Shown: piece by piece, positions 49,001 to 56,953 of the stretch
Position numbering within the stretch: the first letter of the stretch is position 1
Layout: every line of letters starts with the position of its first letter
Assembly: GCA_003255025.1 (NCBI GenBank)
Contig: QANY01003844.1
Span: forward strand, 124,001-188,000
Origin: Datisca glomerata
Taxonomy: Eukaryota; Streptophyta; Magnoliopsida; Cucurbitales; Datiscaceae
Reading direction: 5' to 3'
DNA length: 64,000 bases
Notes under the pieces: model-generated
Database searches by the model: none
Seen by the model: only the letters and a program-made list of their open reading frames with translations
What the model was told of the DNA's origin: nothing
Made by a program: the position numbers and the translations under genes

Positions 49001-51499
49001 GAGTCCCTGTATCCTAGATTTTATACTCAATTCTAACCCTTAGATTCACAGTCGCACCCGACGCTCGTACTTGAGTCTGTGTAACATAGATGAATTGTTT
49101 TGTTTTCCAGATCAAGACTAGGACAGCACTGATATGTCTTAAAAAAGAAAACAGGACAACTCTGTTTTGACTTTCACCATCTCCAAATATCAGCAAAATG
49201 ATGTTAACAGCTATTTTTACTTAGGAATTCAGTAGGAAATGGTAGACATTATTTTAATGCTTGCAATAGCCTATGGTAGTGGATGTCAGTCTATGGTGTA
49301 TCAGTGAATCAACTTATAAAACGTCATGTACAAATATACAGAAACTGTATGATCTCGAAAACTCTCAAACCATATCAAACTATATGGTTTCTATATTACC
49401 ACGATGGAAGATATTTTCAGTGAATGAAAGACGGTTCTACAATTCTGTCAATGGTCTGATTCCAGAGCTTTCTGATTTTCAAGGTTAATCAAAATTATGG
49501 ATGGTACATGTCAATGTTTGATGGGATTTCTCTGACTCGGCGCAAGGGAGCTGCATGCTTGGATTTGTTCTTGTACATGTTTAGTGCTAGTTGTGATGTT
49601 TCCCACATCTTTGATCTTACGCCAATCATGTAATGATGCAGACTTCATTCCTCGTACATGTATTTAGTGTAGTTATCCACCCAATCATATGCATCTTCGA
49701 GTCTGTATATATCTATCTTGCTATTGTCAAATTTTTTATGGACTTGTATTTTTTTATCTTCTATTCTTTACCAATGATTCGTGGCCTGGCAAAGTACTAA
49801 CCCCTTGTATGTATATACAAAATTTTATATGGAAGCAAATATAAAATCTCTTTTATCTGGTTTAGGGTCACTTTCTTATTATCTAGGTATTAAGAAGATG
49901 ATAGATCTTTTCATCTGAAGTATAAATGTTTGTGATTTTCTTTTCATCTGTAATTCTTGAAGATAAAATTAAGGTCACACACGATATAGTGTGCATTGCG
50001 AGTTATGTATAGGCTTACTGTTTGCAGGGGAGATTCAGGGGGCATACCAAATTAAAGTCACAACGAGTGCCTTAGCCTTGTTACTATCAACTTGGCATGC
50101 TGAGTTGGCAAAAATCAGCGTACAAGGTCATTTACTTAAGGTTTGCGTTGTAAACATCAAATGCTGTGTTTGAACCACATTGTCAACCCATGAATTAACT
50201 CTTCCTTGTTTGAAGTCTGCTGCAGGGATAACCACCCGATCAAAAGCTAAAGTAGCTCCAGATCAATGGACGACTATTCCGCTTCCCGCAAAGGTACTGT
50301 GTCGATGTTTAACTTTAACTACGAGGTTTTGACTAATATGATAGATGAATGGATACTTGGAGGTGTACTGTCTAGTACATGTGGCCCATGTTGCTTAGCC
50401 GGACCAGATGAAAATTCTGGTTAGAAAACAAAATTCTTTTTAAGATTGTTTTTTTTTTTGGTATGCGTTCTAAGTGACATTGCTGTGAAGCAATTTAGGA
50501 TCCTGAGTATTCTAATAGGAATGAGAATACTGACAATACTTGAGATTGATATACTCGAAGTTTTTGTTTTCTTAATTCCAACAGTAACACCCCCCCCCCT
50601 ACCCACCCACCAAAAAACACTCACCCAAGGAAATAAAGTAGGTGTATGAAATGGAAAATAGTAATTCCAGATCAAAGATCATACAGGCTGAAATAGTTTT
50701 TAATGGCAAAACAATTTCATGAGCCCATTTTTGCTTTTATCTTGGACATTGCAGATACTAGCTTTATTGGCGGATGCGCTGATTGAAATTCAAGAACAAG
50801 GTTTAGATGATGATGAGGTAGTATTCTCTTTGGATTCCTATCAGCTATCATCACTGTCATAAACATCATTGGTCTCAATCTCTAAACCAATTTCTTCTGC
50901 AGGATAGTGACTGGGAAGATGTTCAGGCAGATGATGTGGAAACTGATAAAGATGTGCTCTATTCTGTTGATGCAACTACGCTAGGCAAACCCACGTATGA
51001 ACATCTTCACGCAATGGCAGAATTGTACAATGAGGTTTGGTTAAAAACATGATACTTTCCCGTTGCACATTAAACTTTTTTCTTGTAACGTCTGTATATC
51101 TAGTTAAAGCCTTTGTTAATATGATTTTTAGGATCGAGAGGATGAATATGAAGATGATCTACTCAGTGTTTCTGACCCTCTGAATCAGGTATTTCTATTG
51201 ACCGTATATATATTTTTCTTGATATCATCATAGCTGTGTCATGTATCTTTTACTTTGAAATTGCTCGTCAGATTAATCTAGCAAATTATCTTGCGGACTT
51301 CTTCACTAACTTTTCGCGGAGTGATAGACAACTGTTTGATCATCTTTTCCAGGTTTCTGAATGTTTACTAAGTTTTTTTTTGTGCTTCATTTTATGTTGT
51401 TGAGCAGTCAAGAACACATGATAATCTTATCATACTTGAAATCTGCAGAATCTGACGCAAGCTCAACAAAATGCTGTTCTAATGGTACTAAATCACTGA
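16167..51499 (+). CDS. IPO9: importin-9-like nuclear import receptor (karyopherin-beta), 33 exons
   Basis: Coding exons: 16167-16290, 17364-17425, 18471-18563, 20388-20559, 20818-20933, 21629-21715, 21805-21921, 22022-22085, 22224-22366, 26056-26103, 26192-26260, 32792-32867, 34297-34427, 35039-35098, 35248-35323, 35455-35519, 35595-35656, 35739-35862, 35940-35997, 36151-36263, 45195-45272, 45374-45436, 45573-45668, 45756-45865, 47297-47489, 47886-48000, 50028-50140, 50216-50293, 50755-50817, 50903-51034, 51132-51188, 51272-51352, 51449-51499. The 3090 coding bases give 1029 residues, close to the roughly 1020 of Arabidopsis and 1041 of human importin-9. Phases agree at every junction and there is no internal stop. 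The N-terminus ([20 protein letters not shown], residues 1-20) and [21 protein letters not shown] and [16 protein letters not shown] HEAT motifs are family signatures. An importin-N region covers about residues 20-100 and HEAT repeats fill most of the rest. There is an acidic loop at about 303-322 (exon 9), a basic TTRSKAK near 882, and an acidic stretch at about 919-985. In other eukaryotes importin-9 (yeast Kap114) carries H2A-H2B histones, actin and ribosomal proteins through nuclear pores under RanGTP control. The plant role is inferred. All insertions lie in introns. Confidence 0.95.
16291..17363 (+). other. intron 1 of importin-9 gene
   Basis: GT-AG intron in phase 1 (ACA G / GT TTT). 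No transposon or gene was recognised inside; open frames at 16548-16730 and 17283-17594 are not family-like, and the latter overlaps exon 2 out of frame. Confidence 0.8.
17426..18470 (+). other. intron 2: U12-type AT-AC intron
   Basis: The donor directly after CGC CAG is ATATCCTTC, matching the U12 AT-AC 5' splice consensus (ATATCCTT). The intron ends in TTAC before CTA GCT GCA, so the termini are AT and AC. ATTTAAC at 18456-18462 resembles the U12 branch site (TTCCTTAAC) and lies about 10 nt from the acceptor, the short spacing typical of U12 introns. Splicing here joins GLRQ to LAAVLLKQF, the continuous sequence expected in importin-9. No GT-AG alternative keeps the frame and the conserved residues. 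Confidence 0.88.
18564..20387 (+). other. intron 3 of importin-9 gene
   Basis: 1.8-kb GT-AG intron. The acceptor is TATTTATCAG before GAA GTC ATA CGC, which gives the expected [17 protein letters not shown]. An AG five codons earlier (20373-20374) would break the frame. I recognise no element in the interior. Confidence 0.7.
21922..22021 (+). other. intron 7: GC-AG intron
   Basis: A 100-nt intron. Exon 7 ends ATT GAG and the intron starts GCAAAT instead of GT; the acceptor is TTATTAG before GTT TTG AAG. The joined product reads [13 protein letters not shown], exactly the family sequence. No nearby GT restores it. GC donors make up about one percent of plant introns. Confidence 0.8.
23110..24370 (+). 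pseudogene. LINE (L1-type) ORF2 3' fragment in intron 9
   Basis: In broken frames the + strand encodes the C-terminal part of a plant LINE reverse transcriptase protein. [20 protein letters not shown] is at about 23231-23290. FWEDPW is at about 23436. The zinc-binding RVT domain (zf-RVT) ends with [20 protein letters not shown] at about 23905-23960. [20 protein letters not shown] follows at about 24066-24125. The fragment resembles the antisense LINE at 36.7-42.3 kb, which has [15 protein letters not shown] at the equivalent place. It is 5'-truncated, as LINE insertions usually are, and ends near a VPYKEN-like 3' tail. Confidence 0.8.
24454..25447. mobile_element. non-autonomous hAT-type element in intron 9
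   Basis: The left end is TAGGGGTGCGCA and the reverse complement of the right end is TAGGGTGTGCAG, matching the TAGGGGTG-type hAT terminus. The flanking 8-bp sequences are ATTGCTTG (24446-24453) and ATTGCTTT (25448-25455), a 7/8 target duplication of the length expected for hAT. Subterminal regions are full of GGGAC/GTCCC motifs on both sides. The 994-bp body has no transposase. It carries a GA microsatellite (24961-25006) and GA-rich DNA downstream. Short open frames inside are not genes. Confidence 0.75.
24961..25006. repeat. (GA)n microsatellite
   Basis: About 23 uninterrupted GA units inside the hAT-type element. Length is probably polymorphic. Confidence 0.9.
26847..27082. repeat. imperfect tandem duplication, about 118-bp unit
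   Basis: The block AAGCTTAGGATGACAA followed by GCCTCCATCA...GATTGATGTACCCC...ACCATCATTTTCCT occurs twice (about 26850-26960 and 26966-27082) with scattered differences. A third partial unit follows (27083-27120). It is internal to the Mutator-like element and non-coding. Confidence 0.7.
27137..27399 (+). repeat. 5' LTR of intron-11 Copia
   Basis: Paired with 31930-32192. It contains a TATA-like CTATAAATATGAG (about 27308), a plausible LTR promoter. Because it is in the sense orientation it could start or end transcripts within the importin gene. Confidence 0.9.
27580..31880 (+). pseudogene. Copia gag-pol polyprotein, broken
   Basis: The ATG at 27580 opens gag, with one in-frame TAG at 27667; the frame then stays open to 28929. 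Gag has [20 protein letters not shown] and the zinc knuckle [14 protein letters not shown] (about 28378-28420). The protease motif [12 protein letters not shown] is at about 28651-28686. The pre-integrase segment is near 29035-29090 in a shifted frame. The integrase core has [10 protein letters not shown] (about 29411) and [12 protein letters not shown] (about 29503-29540). RT begins [15 protein letters not shown] (about 30520) and keeps [11 protein letters not shown] (about 30968-31000). RNase H has [20 protein letters not shown] (about 31462-31520) and [15 protein letters not shown] (31573-31617). At least five frame breaks exist, so no full product can be made. Confidence 0.9.
31930..32192 (+). 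repeat. 3' LTR of intron-11 Copia
   Basis: It begins immediately after the purine-rich GGGAGGGAG and ends GTCAATT before the TCTTT duplication. Same length as the 5' LTR. Confidence 0.9.
33143..33602. mobile_element. MITE with about 50-bp terminal inverted repeats in intron 12
   Basis: The left arm GGGTAAATTAAACCAACATT followed by CCTTATATTTTCCCTTAATTA is matched by the reverse complement of the right arm (about 33550-33602: GTTAGTTTAATTAAGGCAAA, then ATACAAGGAGTTTGGTGTAA). Flanks ATAAACATA and TAAACAATA suggest a 9-bp duplication with changes. It is about 460 bp with no coding capacity. Size and duplication length suggest a Mutator-type MITE. Confidence 0.7.
37091..39960 (-). pseudogene. 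LINE ORF2: endonuclease-reverse transcriptase, broken
   Basis: Read on the minus strand. The endonuclease starts [20 protein letters not shown] (from about 39915) with [10 protein letters not shown] decayed endonuclease region follows. The pre-RT region has [20 protein letters not shown] (about 38880) and [20 protein letters not shown] (about 38595-38535). Sequence then jumps to [11 protein letters not shown] (about 38490-38455), so the RT fingers and half the palm are deleted while the FADD active-site motif survives in another frame. [25 protein letters not shown] and [20 protein letters not shown] (38370-38090) complete the RT. The C-terminal part ends with the zf-RVT zinc finger ([18 protein letters not shown], about 37170-37115). 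Confidence 0.85.
40870..42308 (-). pseudogene. LINE ORF1 (DUF4283-type nucleic-acid-binding protein), broken
   Basis: From the ATG at 42308 the minus strand reads [20 protein letters not shown] with a basic RRRRAR stretch. It remains open to a C-run (41758-41776, a G-run on this strand), where a slippage shift moves to the frame with [16 protein letters not shown]. Later frames give [26 protein letters not shown] and then [20 protein letters not shown] (41340-41275). This is the conserved PLH.W...F..IG...GGF block of plant LINE ORF1 (DUF4283). A serine/proline-rich tail follows. In active LINEs this protein packages the RNA. The homopolymer slip is an obvious inactivating site. Confidence 0.75.
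41758..41776. repeat. C homopolymer tract
   Basis: A run of C broken by one A. It sits at the frame change within LINE ORF1 and may be a true mutation or an assembly length error. Confidence 0.85.
43085..43172 (+). repeat. TRIM-type LTR copy A, truncated
   Basis: It starts TGTTAGAATGTTGTCCTATA and shares TCGCCTAGACTTGC, ATTATGTGCTAGTTATAA and ACACCTAGGTTTTAA with copy B. The 3' part and primer site are missing. Confidence 0.65.
43265..43394 (+). mobile_element. TRIM-type LTR copy B with tRNA-Met primer site
   Basis: The 115-bp LTR (43265-43379) starts TGTTGGAATGTTGTCCCACA and ends TTTTTCA. Two bases later comes TTGGTATCAGAGC (43382-43394), the standard plant initiator-tRNA-Met primer binding site. 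A purine-rich GGTCCAGGAGGG precedes the LTR, like a polypurine tract. So it has internal-type sequence on both sides, as in tandem TRIM arrays. There is no coding capacity. Confidence 0.75.
43882..44009 (+). pseudogene. LINE endonuclease fragment
   Basis: The + strand encodes [20 protein letters not shown] followed by WSN, then a degraded serine/aspartate motif. It matches the conserved F..FI..C.L.DLPL.G..FTWSN block in plant LINE endonucleases. Only about 40 residues remain. It sits between TRIM-type LTR copies B and C. Confidence 0.65.
44025..44137 (-). repeat. TRIM-type LTR copy C, inverted
   Basis: The reverse complement starts TGTTGGAATATTGTCTCACA, continues TCGCCTAAACTCGC and ATGCTAGTTCTAAGGCTCT, and ends near GGCTTCA. 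Its length (113 bp) equals copy B, so the boundaries are probably right. No primer site follows. Confidence 0.7.
45437..45572 (+). other. intron 22: GC-AG intron
   Basis: Exon 22 ends CTA TTA AAG and the intron starts GCAAGAAAT, the strong GC-donor form AG/GCAAG. The acceptor is TTGTACAG before AAT GCT CCT. Translation reads [15 protein letters not shown], as expected. Confidence 0.85.
46262..46800 (-). pseudogene. LINE 3'-end fragment in intron 24
   Basis: The minus strand from 46693 reads a C-terminal LINE ORF2 tail in partly shifted frames: [17 protein letters not shown], then [20 protein letters not shown]. Compare ..[14 protein letters not shown] in the intron-9 copy. It ends in AT-rich 3' sequence at 46262-46310 with a tail-like TTTTTAATATAACC on this strand. 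It is the third LINE 3' end of this type in the gene. Confidence 0.65.
48271..49089. mobile_element. TIR element (non-autonomous) in intron 26
   Basis: CTATGTTACAC at 48271-48281 is exactly inverted at 49079-49089 (GTGTAACATAG). Subterminal GTGCGGGTACGGGTACGGG on the left and GTCGCACCCGACGCTCG on the right continue the relationship. If TA is the duplicated target, the element proper starts TGTTACAC. I recall TATGTTACNCGGACTC-type ends as a common MITE family in eudicots. The 0.8-kb body has no transposase and includes an internal duplication and GA-rich tracts. Confidence 0.65.
48405..48640. repeat. tandem duplication inside TIR element, about 130-bp unit
   Basis: CAAGCTCGGAGGA..GAAG.CTGGTGCGG...GTCGATCT..CATCT.AGAGAG...GAGAGAGACAG occurs at about 48408-48503 and again at about 48539-48635 with small indels. 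It explains the open frames on both strands here, which are not genes. Confidence 0.65.
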
Positions 51500-51900
51500 G
51501 TAATTTTCTGGTGAGCCGTATGGGTTATTGGATTGTTACTTTCATAAAACAAGCAATGAGAAGGATCTGAGGATGTGGGAGTGAAGACTAGAGAAAAGGT
51601 CCAATTCAGCCGAATAGTCTGAGTTTCTGCGCACCGGGGGTACGGGGTCCAACCTGTCCGCCGTGAAAGAGGAAACGATTAGGAAAGTAGACATGAGACT
51701 TTTATACAGGTCGATTTTTTAATCATTATCATTAGATATTCCATTGCGTGTTTAGTGTTCTGCTTGGTTTCCCTTTTTTTTTTTGAAAAGAATGTGTGTT
51801 TGTGTGAATTGATGTAGTTTGATATATTCATTTTTTGTAACTCCTGTAAAATTCAATTCATTTCCGAAACGAAAAAAAAAAAGAATTCCATGGTATTTTG
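51500..51900 (+). other. probable 3' UTR of importin-9 gene
   Basis: Sequence after the TGA (51497-51499). No canonical AATAAA was seen, which is normal in plants. T-rich and TGTAA-type signals around 51800-51860 could support cleavage. The end is a guess. Confidence 0.35.
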
Positions 51901-52440
51901 TACCCATATAATGAAAACCCTTTGTTGTACTTGTGTGATTGATCATAAGCATTACAACACAATTTAAATTGCGTTATTCTAATCAATGTCGTCAACAGCA
52001 TTAAATTGCGTTATTGCTAAATTCTAAATATCCTTTTTTGGCCAATTAACTACTAAAAAATGTCTATGAGGTTAGAATGCTGAACATTTCTTTCTCTACT
52101 CTTATTTTCTTTTTAAACCATTGTATTTGTAAAACATCGGTTTGTTTGATTTCAATATTGCAGTATCTTATTAGTTCAAAGATGCCAACATTAACTTGTT
52201 GATAAACATTATGCAATCACTGCTTCAGCAAAGAACTGAATCATTAGACAAGCCTAAACCTTTTCTTCTTTGAGTGATATTAAACCATTCAGTTTTTGTT
52301 CTTTTTGAAAATAAACAATTAAGGGACAAGTGTATTTACGATATAACGTGCATGACTGCTTGGAATTATCCAATTATGGAAAATTCCTTGTTATTGAGGA
52401 CTGAGGAGGCAGAAAAGAAAACAAGGAGGGAGAAAGACTG

Positions 52441-53000
52441 TTTCTCTCTCATTTTTATTTCGCCATTTCCTTTGTGTTTCTATATAGCTGTTAGTCCAGT
52501 TGTCTATCAAGGACATGGTAGGTGTAGGAGAAGACCGCAATTGCCTCTTTCATAATGTCTGTGATGTATATATATATATATATAGTCCAGTTGTCTATCA
52601 AGGACATGGTAGGTGTAGGAGAAGACCGCAATTGCCTCTTTCATAATGTCTGTGATGTATATATTTATATATATATATAGTCCAGTTGTCTATCAAGGAC
52701 ATGGTAGGTGTAGGAGAAGACGCCTCTTTCATAATGTCTGTGATGTATATATATATCACAGACATACACAGACATTATGAAAGAGGCAATTGCGGTCTTC
52801 TCCTACACCTACCATGTCCTTGATAGACAACTGGACTAACAGCTATATAGAAACACAAAGGAAATGACGAAATAAAAATGAGAGAGTTTCTCCATTTCCT
52901 TTGTTTTGTTCTTATATAGTTGTTAGTCCAGTTGGCCATCCCTTGACATGGTAGGTCTAGGGCAAGAGCGCAACTGCCTCTTTCATAATGTGTGTATGTC
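52441..53000. repeat. direct and inverted repeat array (hairpin-forming)
   Basis: A unit starting TAGTCCAGTTGTCTATCAAG and running through GGACATGGTAGGTGTAGG to CATAATGTCTGTGATG occurs three times in direct order (starts 52492, 52583, 52678; the third lacks about 10 bp). It then occurs once inverted (about 52756-52848), and once more directly in diverged form (about 52924-52990). The inverted copy also includes the flank that precedes copy 1, so 52444-52571 pairs with about 52745-52887, a near-perfect stem of about 130 bp. TA dinucleotide runs separate the units. There is no coding function; the open frame 52274-52555 only overlaps copy 1. Confidence 0.9.
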
Positions 53001-56000
53001 CGGCCGGTATGGTTGGGTATTTATTGATGGTACCTTAAATGTGTTGGTATCACATTGTTAGGTACCTATAATATCGTATCATTTATTATTTTAGTCAATA
53101 CACATGTACGATGCATGTGTAATTAAATATATTATATTTGTAATTGTGATTATTACTCATAATCATGTTGTATTTATGAGAATCCAAAATCAATGTATTT
53201 AGTAACATATTATTTGTATTTAATTTGTCAGTAAACAATGTTAAATTATTATTTTATAAAAGTGATTTCATTAGAATTAAGTTATTTATTTCTATATATG
53301 TAAACTTTGATTTTTATTTTTTCGTTTGTATTATAAATTTAATTTTATAATTTATAAATTGTGTAACCATATTTATGGAATTTTATGTTGTTTCTATTCA
53401 CCATAACAACAAATACTTCTCTACTTTTAAAAAAAATGATATTGTTCCACTTGAAAAAAAAATGGTATAGTTTAAGACAAAAGATGATATTAATAGGTTA
53501 AGTCATAGTGTGTGATGGTTGATAAAAAAAAATAATAGTATGAACGAATGAGAATGTGACAAATATACTTTTCGAGAATATTTTAGGATTAGTAAAAAAT
53601 ATGTGGACATAATGATAATCAGTGTTGCAGACATTCATTTGAAGTTGAAATTAGAAAAAAAAAATATTATTTGCTATTAAGAGAGCTTGTAATGATTTTT
53701 TATTGTCTTCATAAAAATATATTTAAAGAGCTGCAACTTTTCACAGTTCATAAAATGTTATTTCAGACATATAAAGTGGTATTAAAAAAATGTAATCTTA
53801 TAGTTATAATCTTTAAAATTATGTTTTAAATTTGTAAATTTGTATTATGTACTAAGAAAAGAGTCTGCAACAATTTTTTTATTGTCTTTCATACAGATTA
53901 TTTTAAAAAGTTGTAACTTATGAAACTTAATTAAGTAACATTTATAAATTAATTAATTTAACAAGTTGTTTGTTCTAAAATAATTAATTAATTAATTAAA
54001 ATTTATAAATTAATTAATTTTACAACTCATCAGACTAGTAAAGTTGTATTAAACATATGTAATTTGACAGTTGTCATATGTAAGATGTTTTAGATTTGTA
54101 AAACTATATTAAATAGATGTAATCTAAATATTGTCATTTTGAAGTAGTGCATCATTTCAAGTATTTCAGAAGAGGTATAATAGAAATGACATGATTCTTT
54201 AGTTTATGATTCATTATTAATGATTAATCAGAGTTTGACACGTGTCAAGTTGAAGGACAATTCAAAATTAATAACTAATTAGGTTTTGATACGTGTCAAG
54301 TTGAAGGGTAATTTATGATACAATTGAGGTAGAGAATAAAATGAGTAAATGAAAATTTTTCTGTGACTGCCCCTTTTAATATATATAGATAATTAAAGTT
54401 TGGTATAGATACTTCTCATTTTGTCAAATGTTATATCTGGCGTAGTGACATGTATACAATGCTACTACCATAAAATCTTTATAAAACAATATTATTGGGA
54501 CCGGGAAAAAATATTATTTTTATGAAAGTTATTTATTTATCGATAAATAAATAATTTATTAATTTATTGATAAGTGAATATTTTTATTAATTTAAGAGAT
54601 TTTATATTTAATTATTTGTTCATGCATTTTTTTTACCAAGATTCATGTATTTTTTGTCAATAACCAAGATTCATGTATGAGTTATAAATAAAAATAAAAT
54701 TAATGAATGTGGGCAAAAGGTAGTGTGCGATAGAAAGTAATCCAAAACAATAAATTGGTTAAAAGTTGAGTCTATGAGATGTTTTCCCGAATAGGCCTTT
54801 CTACCAATAATGAACGTAAACAATTACTTGCTACAACATGCAAAAATTATATCAGATCTAGTGCATGCTTTGTAAAAAAATTAAGAATGAGGTTGAATAC
54901 AGTTCAAATACAAAGAAAAGAAAAACGACTTTAGATGCATATTTTGGCAAAAAGTTGAATTGAAAGAATAGAAGTTGTCTAGAAAAAAGTACATTAACAT
55001 TTTGAACTGTATATGTTAGATTTTTATGTATTTGAACAATTACTAATTTATATTTTCGTTGGGCTCTAAAAAGATTTGAAAAAAAAAATATTATCTTAAA
55101 GCAAGACCATTAATTTATACATTGGCCCAAATCAGGAGTAAAAGATTTTATAGTGAATGACTCTCTTTATTAGTTTATATGTAACAATGATCTTTTATAT
55201 TTAAGAAAAATTAGGGATTTAAGTCATATTTTAAATCAATTTTGTTAAAATGACCATTTTTTACTTTTACCCAGATAGCTGAATTTTGCGAATTTTAAAG
55301 AAATTAATTAACTTAGTTTTGTTGTTTTATAATTTTACTTTTATTATAACTGTTTTTTGTTTTAGGTTTCACCTTCTCTTTCATCAACTTCTTCGTGCGG
55401 TTTTACCTCATGTTTCCTTGTTCGACAACTTTAGCTTGCTATAATGAGGTTGATGTAGATTTGCAACCTTCTTCACTTAGTTATTTTTTCTTTCTCTAGA
55501 ATCCACTGATTTCCTCTTCTCTCTACTGTGATTCTTTCGTGACAACATTTATTCTGAGTAAAATTTCTTTGCGACAAAATTGCTTCTGATCAAAATTGAT
55601 ATCAAGCAAATCTACATTAAAGTGAATTGATCGAATAATTCTGTATCAGCTTGCTTCTAATCAAAGCTAATTTTTATCAGCTTAATTCAAGTACATTCTT
55701 GTTTCTTCTTTCTTGATTTTGTAATCAGCATTCTGTATGTAATTTTTGTATTCTCGGTTCTTTATGCAAAATTGTTCAAGAATTTAGGTTTTGCATCTTA
55801 TATCTTAAATCATTTTGAGTTACAATTGTTTCTTGAGATTGTTGTTGATTACTGTTGATATTATGTTCTATGCAATTTTCTTCTATGCGATTATGTCATT
55901 CTGACATGTATTTTTTAGATTTTTTCCCAACTGAGATCTGTTGTGTTAATAGGTATTTTACTAATTGATGTAAAAAAATTTGTTCTGATGACTGTTGTGC

Positions 56001-56953
56001 AGAAATTGTGGCTGATTGTTAGGAATCTGATGCAGTTTTGTGGCTTATTGTTTATTAGAAATTTGTTTGGTGCAAAAATGAAAAAAAAATCAAAAGAAAT
56101 TCAATGGAATTGGTGAGGGAGGGTAGTATGTTCGAAGCTTGGGTTTGATGTTTGATCACTTTGTTTGTGGTTATTGCTCGCTAAAAATGTTTTAGTTTCC
56201 TTTGAGGAGTAGGTGTTATGTTTTTACTTTTTTTGTGTTAAACAGTCAAAACAAATCCATGAGATTAAACATTTTCTTCTCACGAAGGAAAGATGCAGAC
56301 TCGGTGAAAATTGAGATGAGCAAATATGTTGTAAAATTCAAGAAGTGGTCCTGCTTGATGTTCTCACTGTAATGGCTACATAAATCCGTTTATAAAGTTC
56401 ATTGATTAGGAAAGGTGATTCATCTATAACTTTTGTGGTTAGGACAAATATTGCTCAAAAAAATTTATTGCATCTTTTTCTTGGTTATTTATGCTAGCTT
56501 GCCTCTATTTTAGTTATGGAAAGTACTATTGGGAACGTAAAGAACAAAGTCATATTGAGTTTGACTTGAAAAATATACCGTAAAATAATGAATTTTATAA
56601 AAAATAAACAACAAAAAAAATATCATAAATTTGTACTATAAGATTATAATATGTCGTAAAAGACACCGATAAAAAATATATGTCGTAAAAGACAATGATC
56701 CCACTGAACTAAATTCCTGGCTCTGCCCCTGTGCTTAATCTTATTTTATATTGTTCAATTGTTTGTTTGATTTAGTTAATTTGGATTATATTGTTGATTT
56801 TTGTATTTTTCTGTTTCTAGATATTTAATGGTCTGATTGTTTTGATAATCTTTTATTGTTGGTATAATTGTATCATTTTTTTGCAGAATTTTGTTATTCT
56901 TGTTATATAGTATATAATAATATATTGTTTGGTATATAACTATATATTGTGTT
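53001..56953. other. AT-rich intergenic region without genes
   Basis: No protein similarity was recognised. Minor features are an AT-rich imperfect palindrome built on TTTATAAATTAATTAATTT (53941-53960 and 54001-54021), a direct repeat of CGTGTCAAGTTGAAGG (54241-54256 and 54293-54308), and a repeated ATGTCGTAAAAGACA (about 56651 and 56680). The stretch from about 55360 has a CT-rich leader-like start and may be the 5' untranslated and intron part of the Mutator relic downstream, but I could not find its terminal repeat. Confidence 0.5.

Noticed and set aside
52274..52555. 93-codon open frame
   Set aside because: It ends inside the direct repeat array and has no known motif.
52441..53000. CRISPR-like array
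   Set aside because: Units are about 91-95 bp, nearly identical throughout and partly inverted, with no short repeat plus unique spacers. The genome is a plant.
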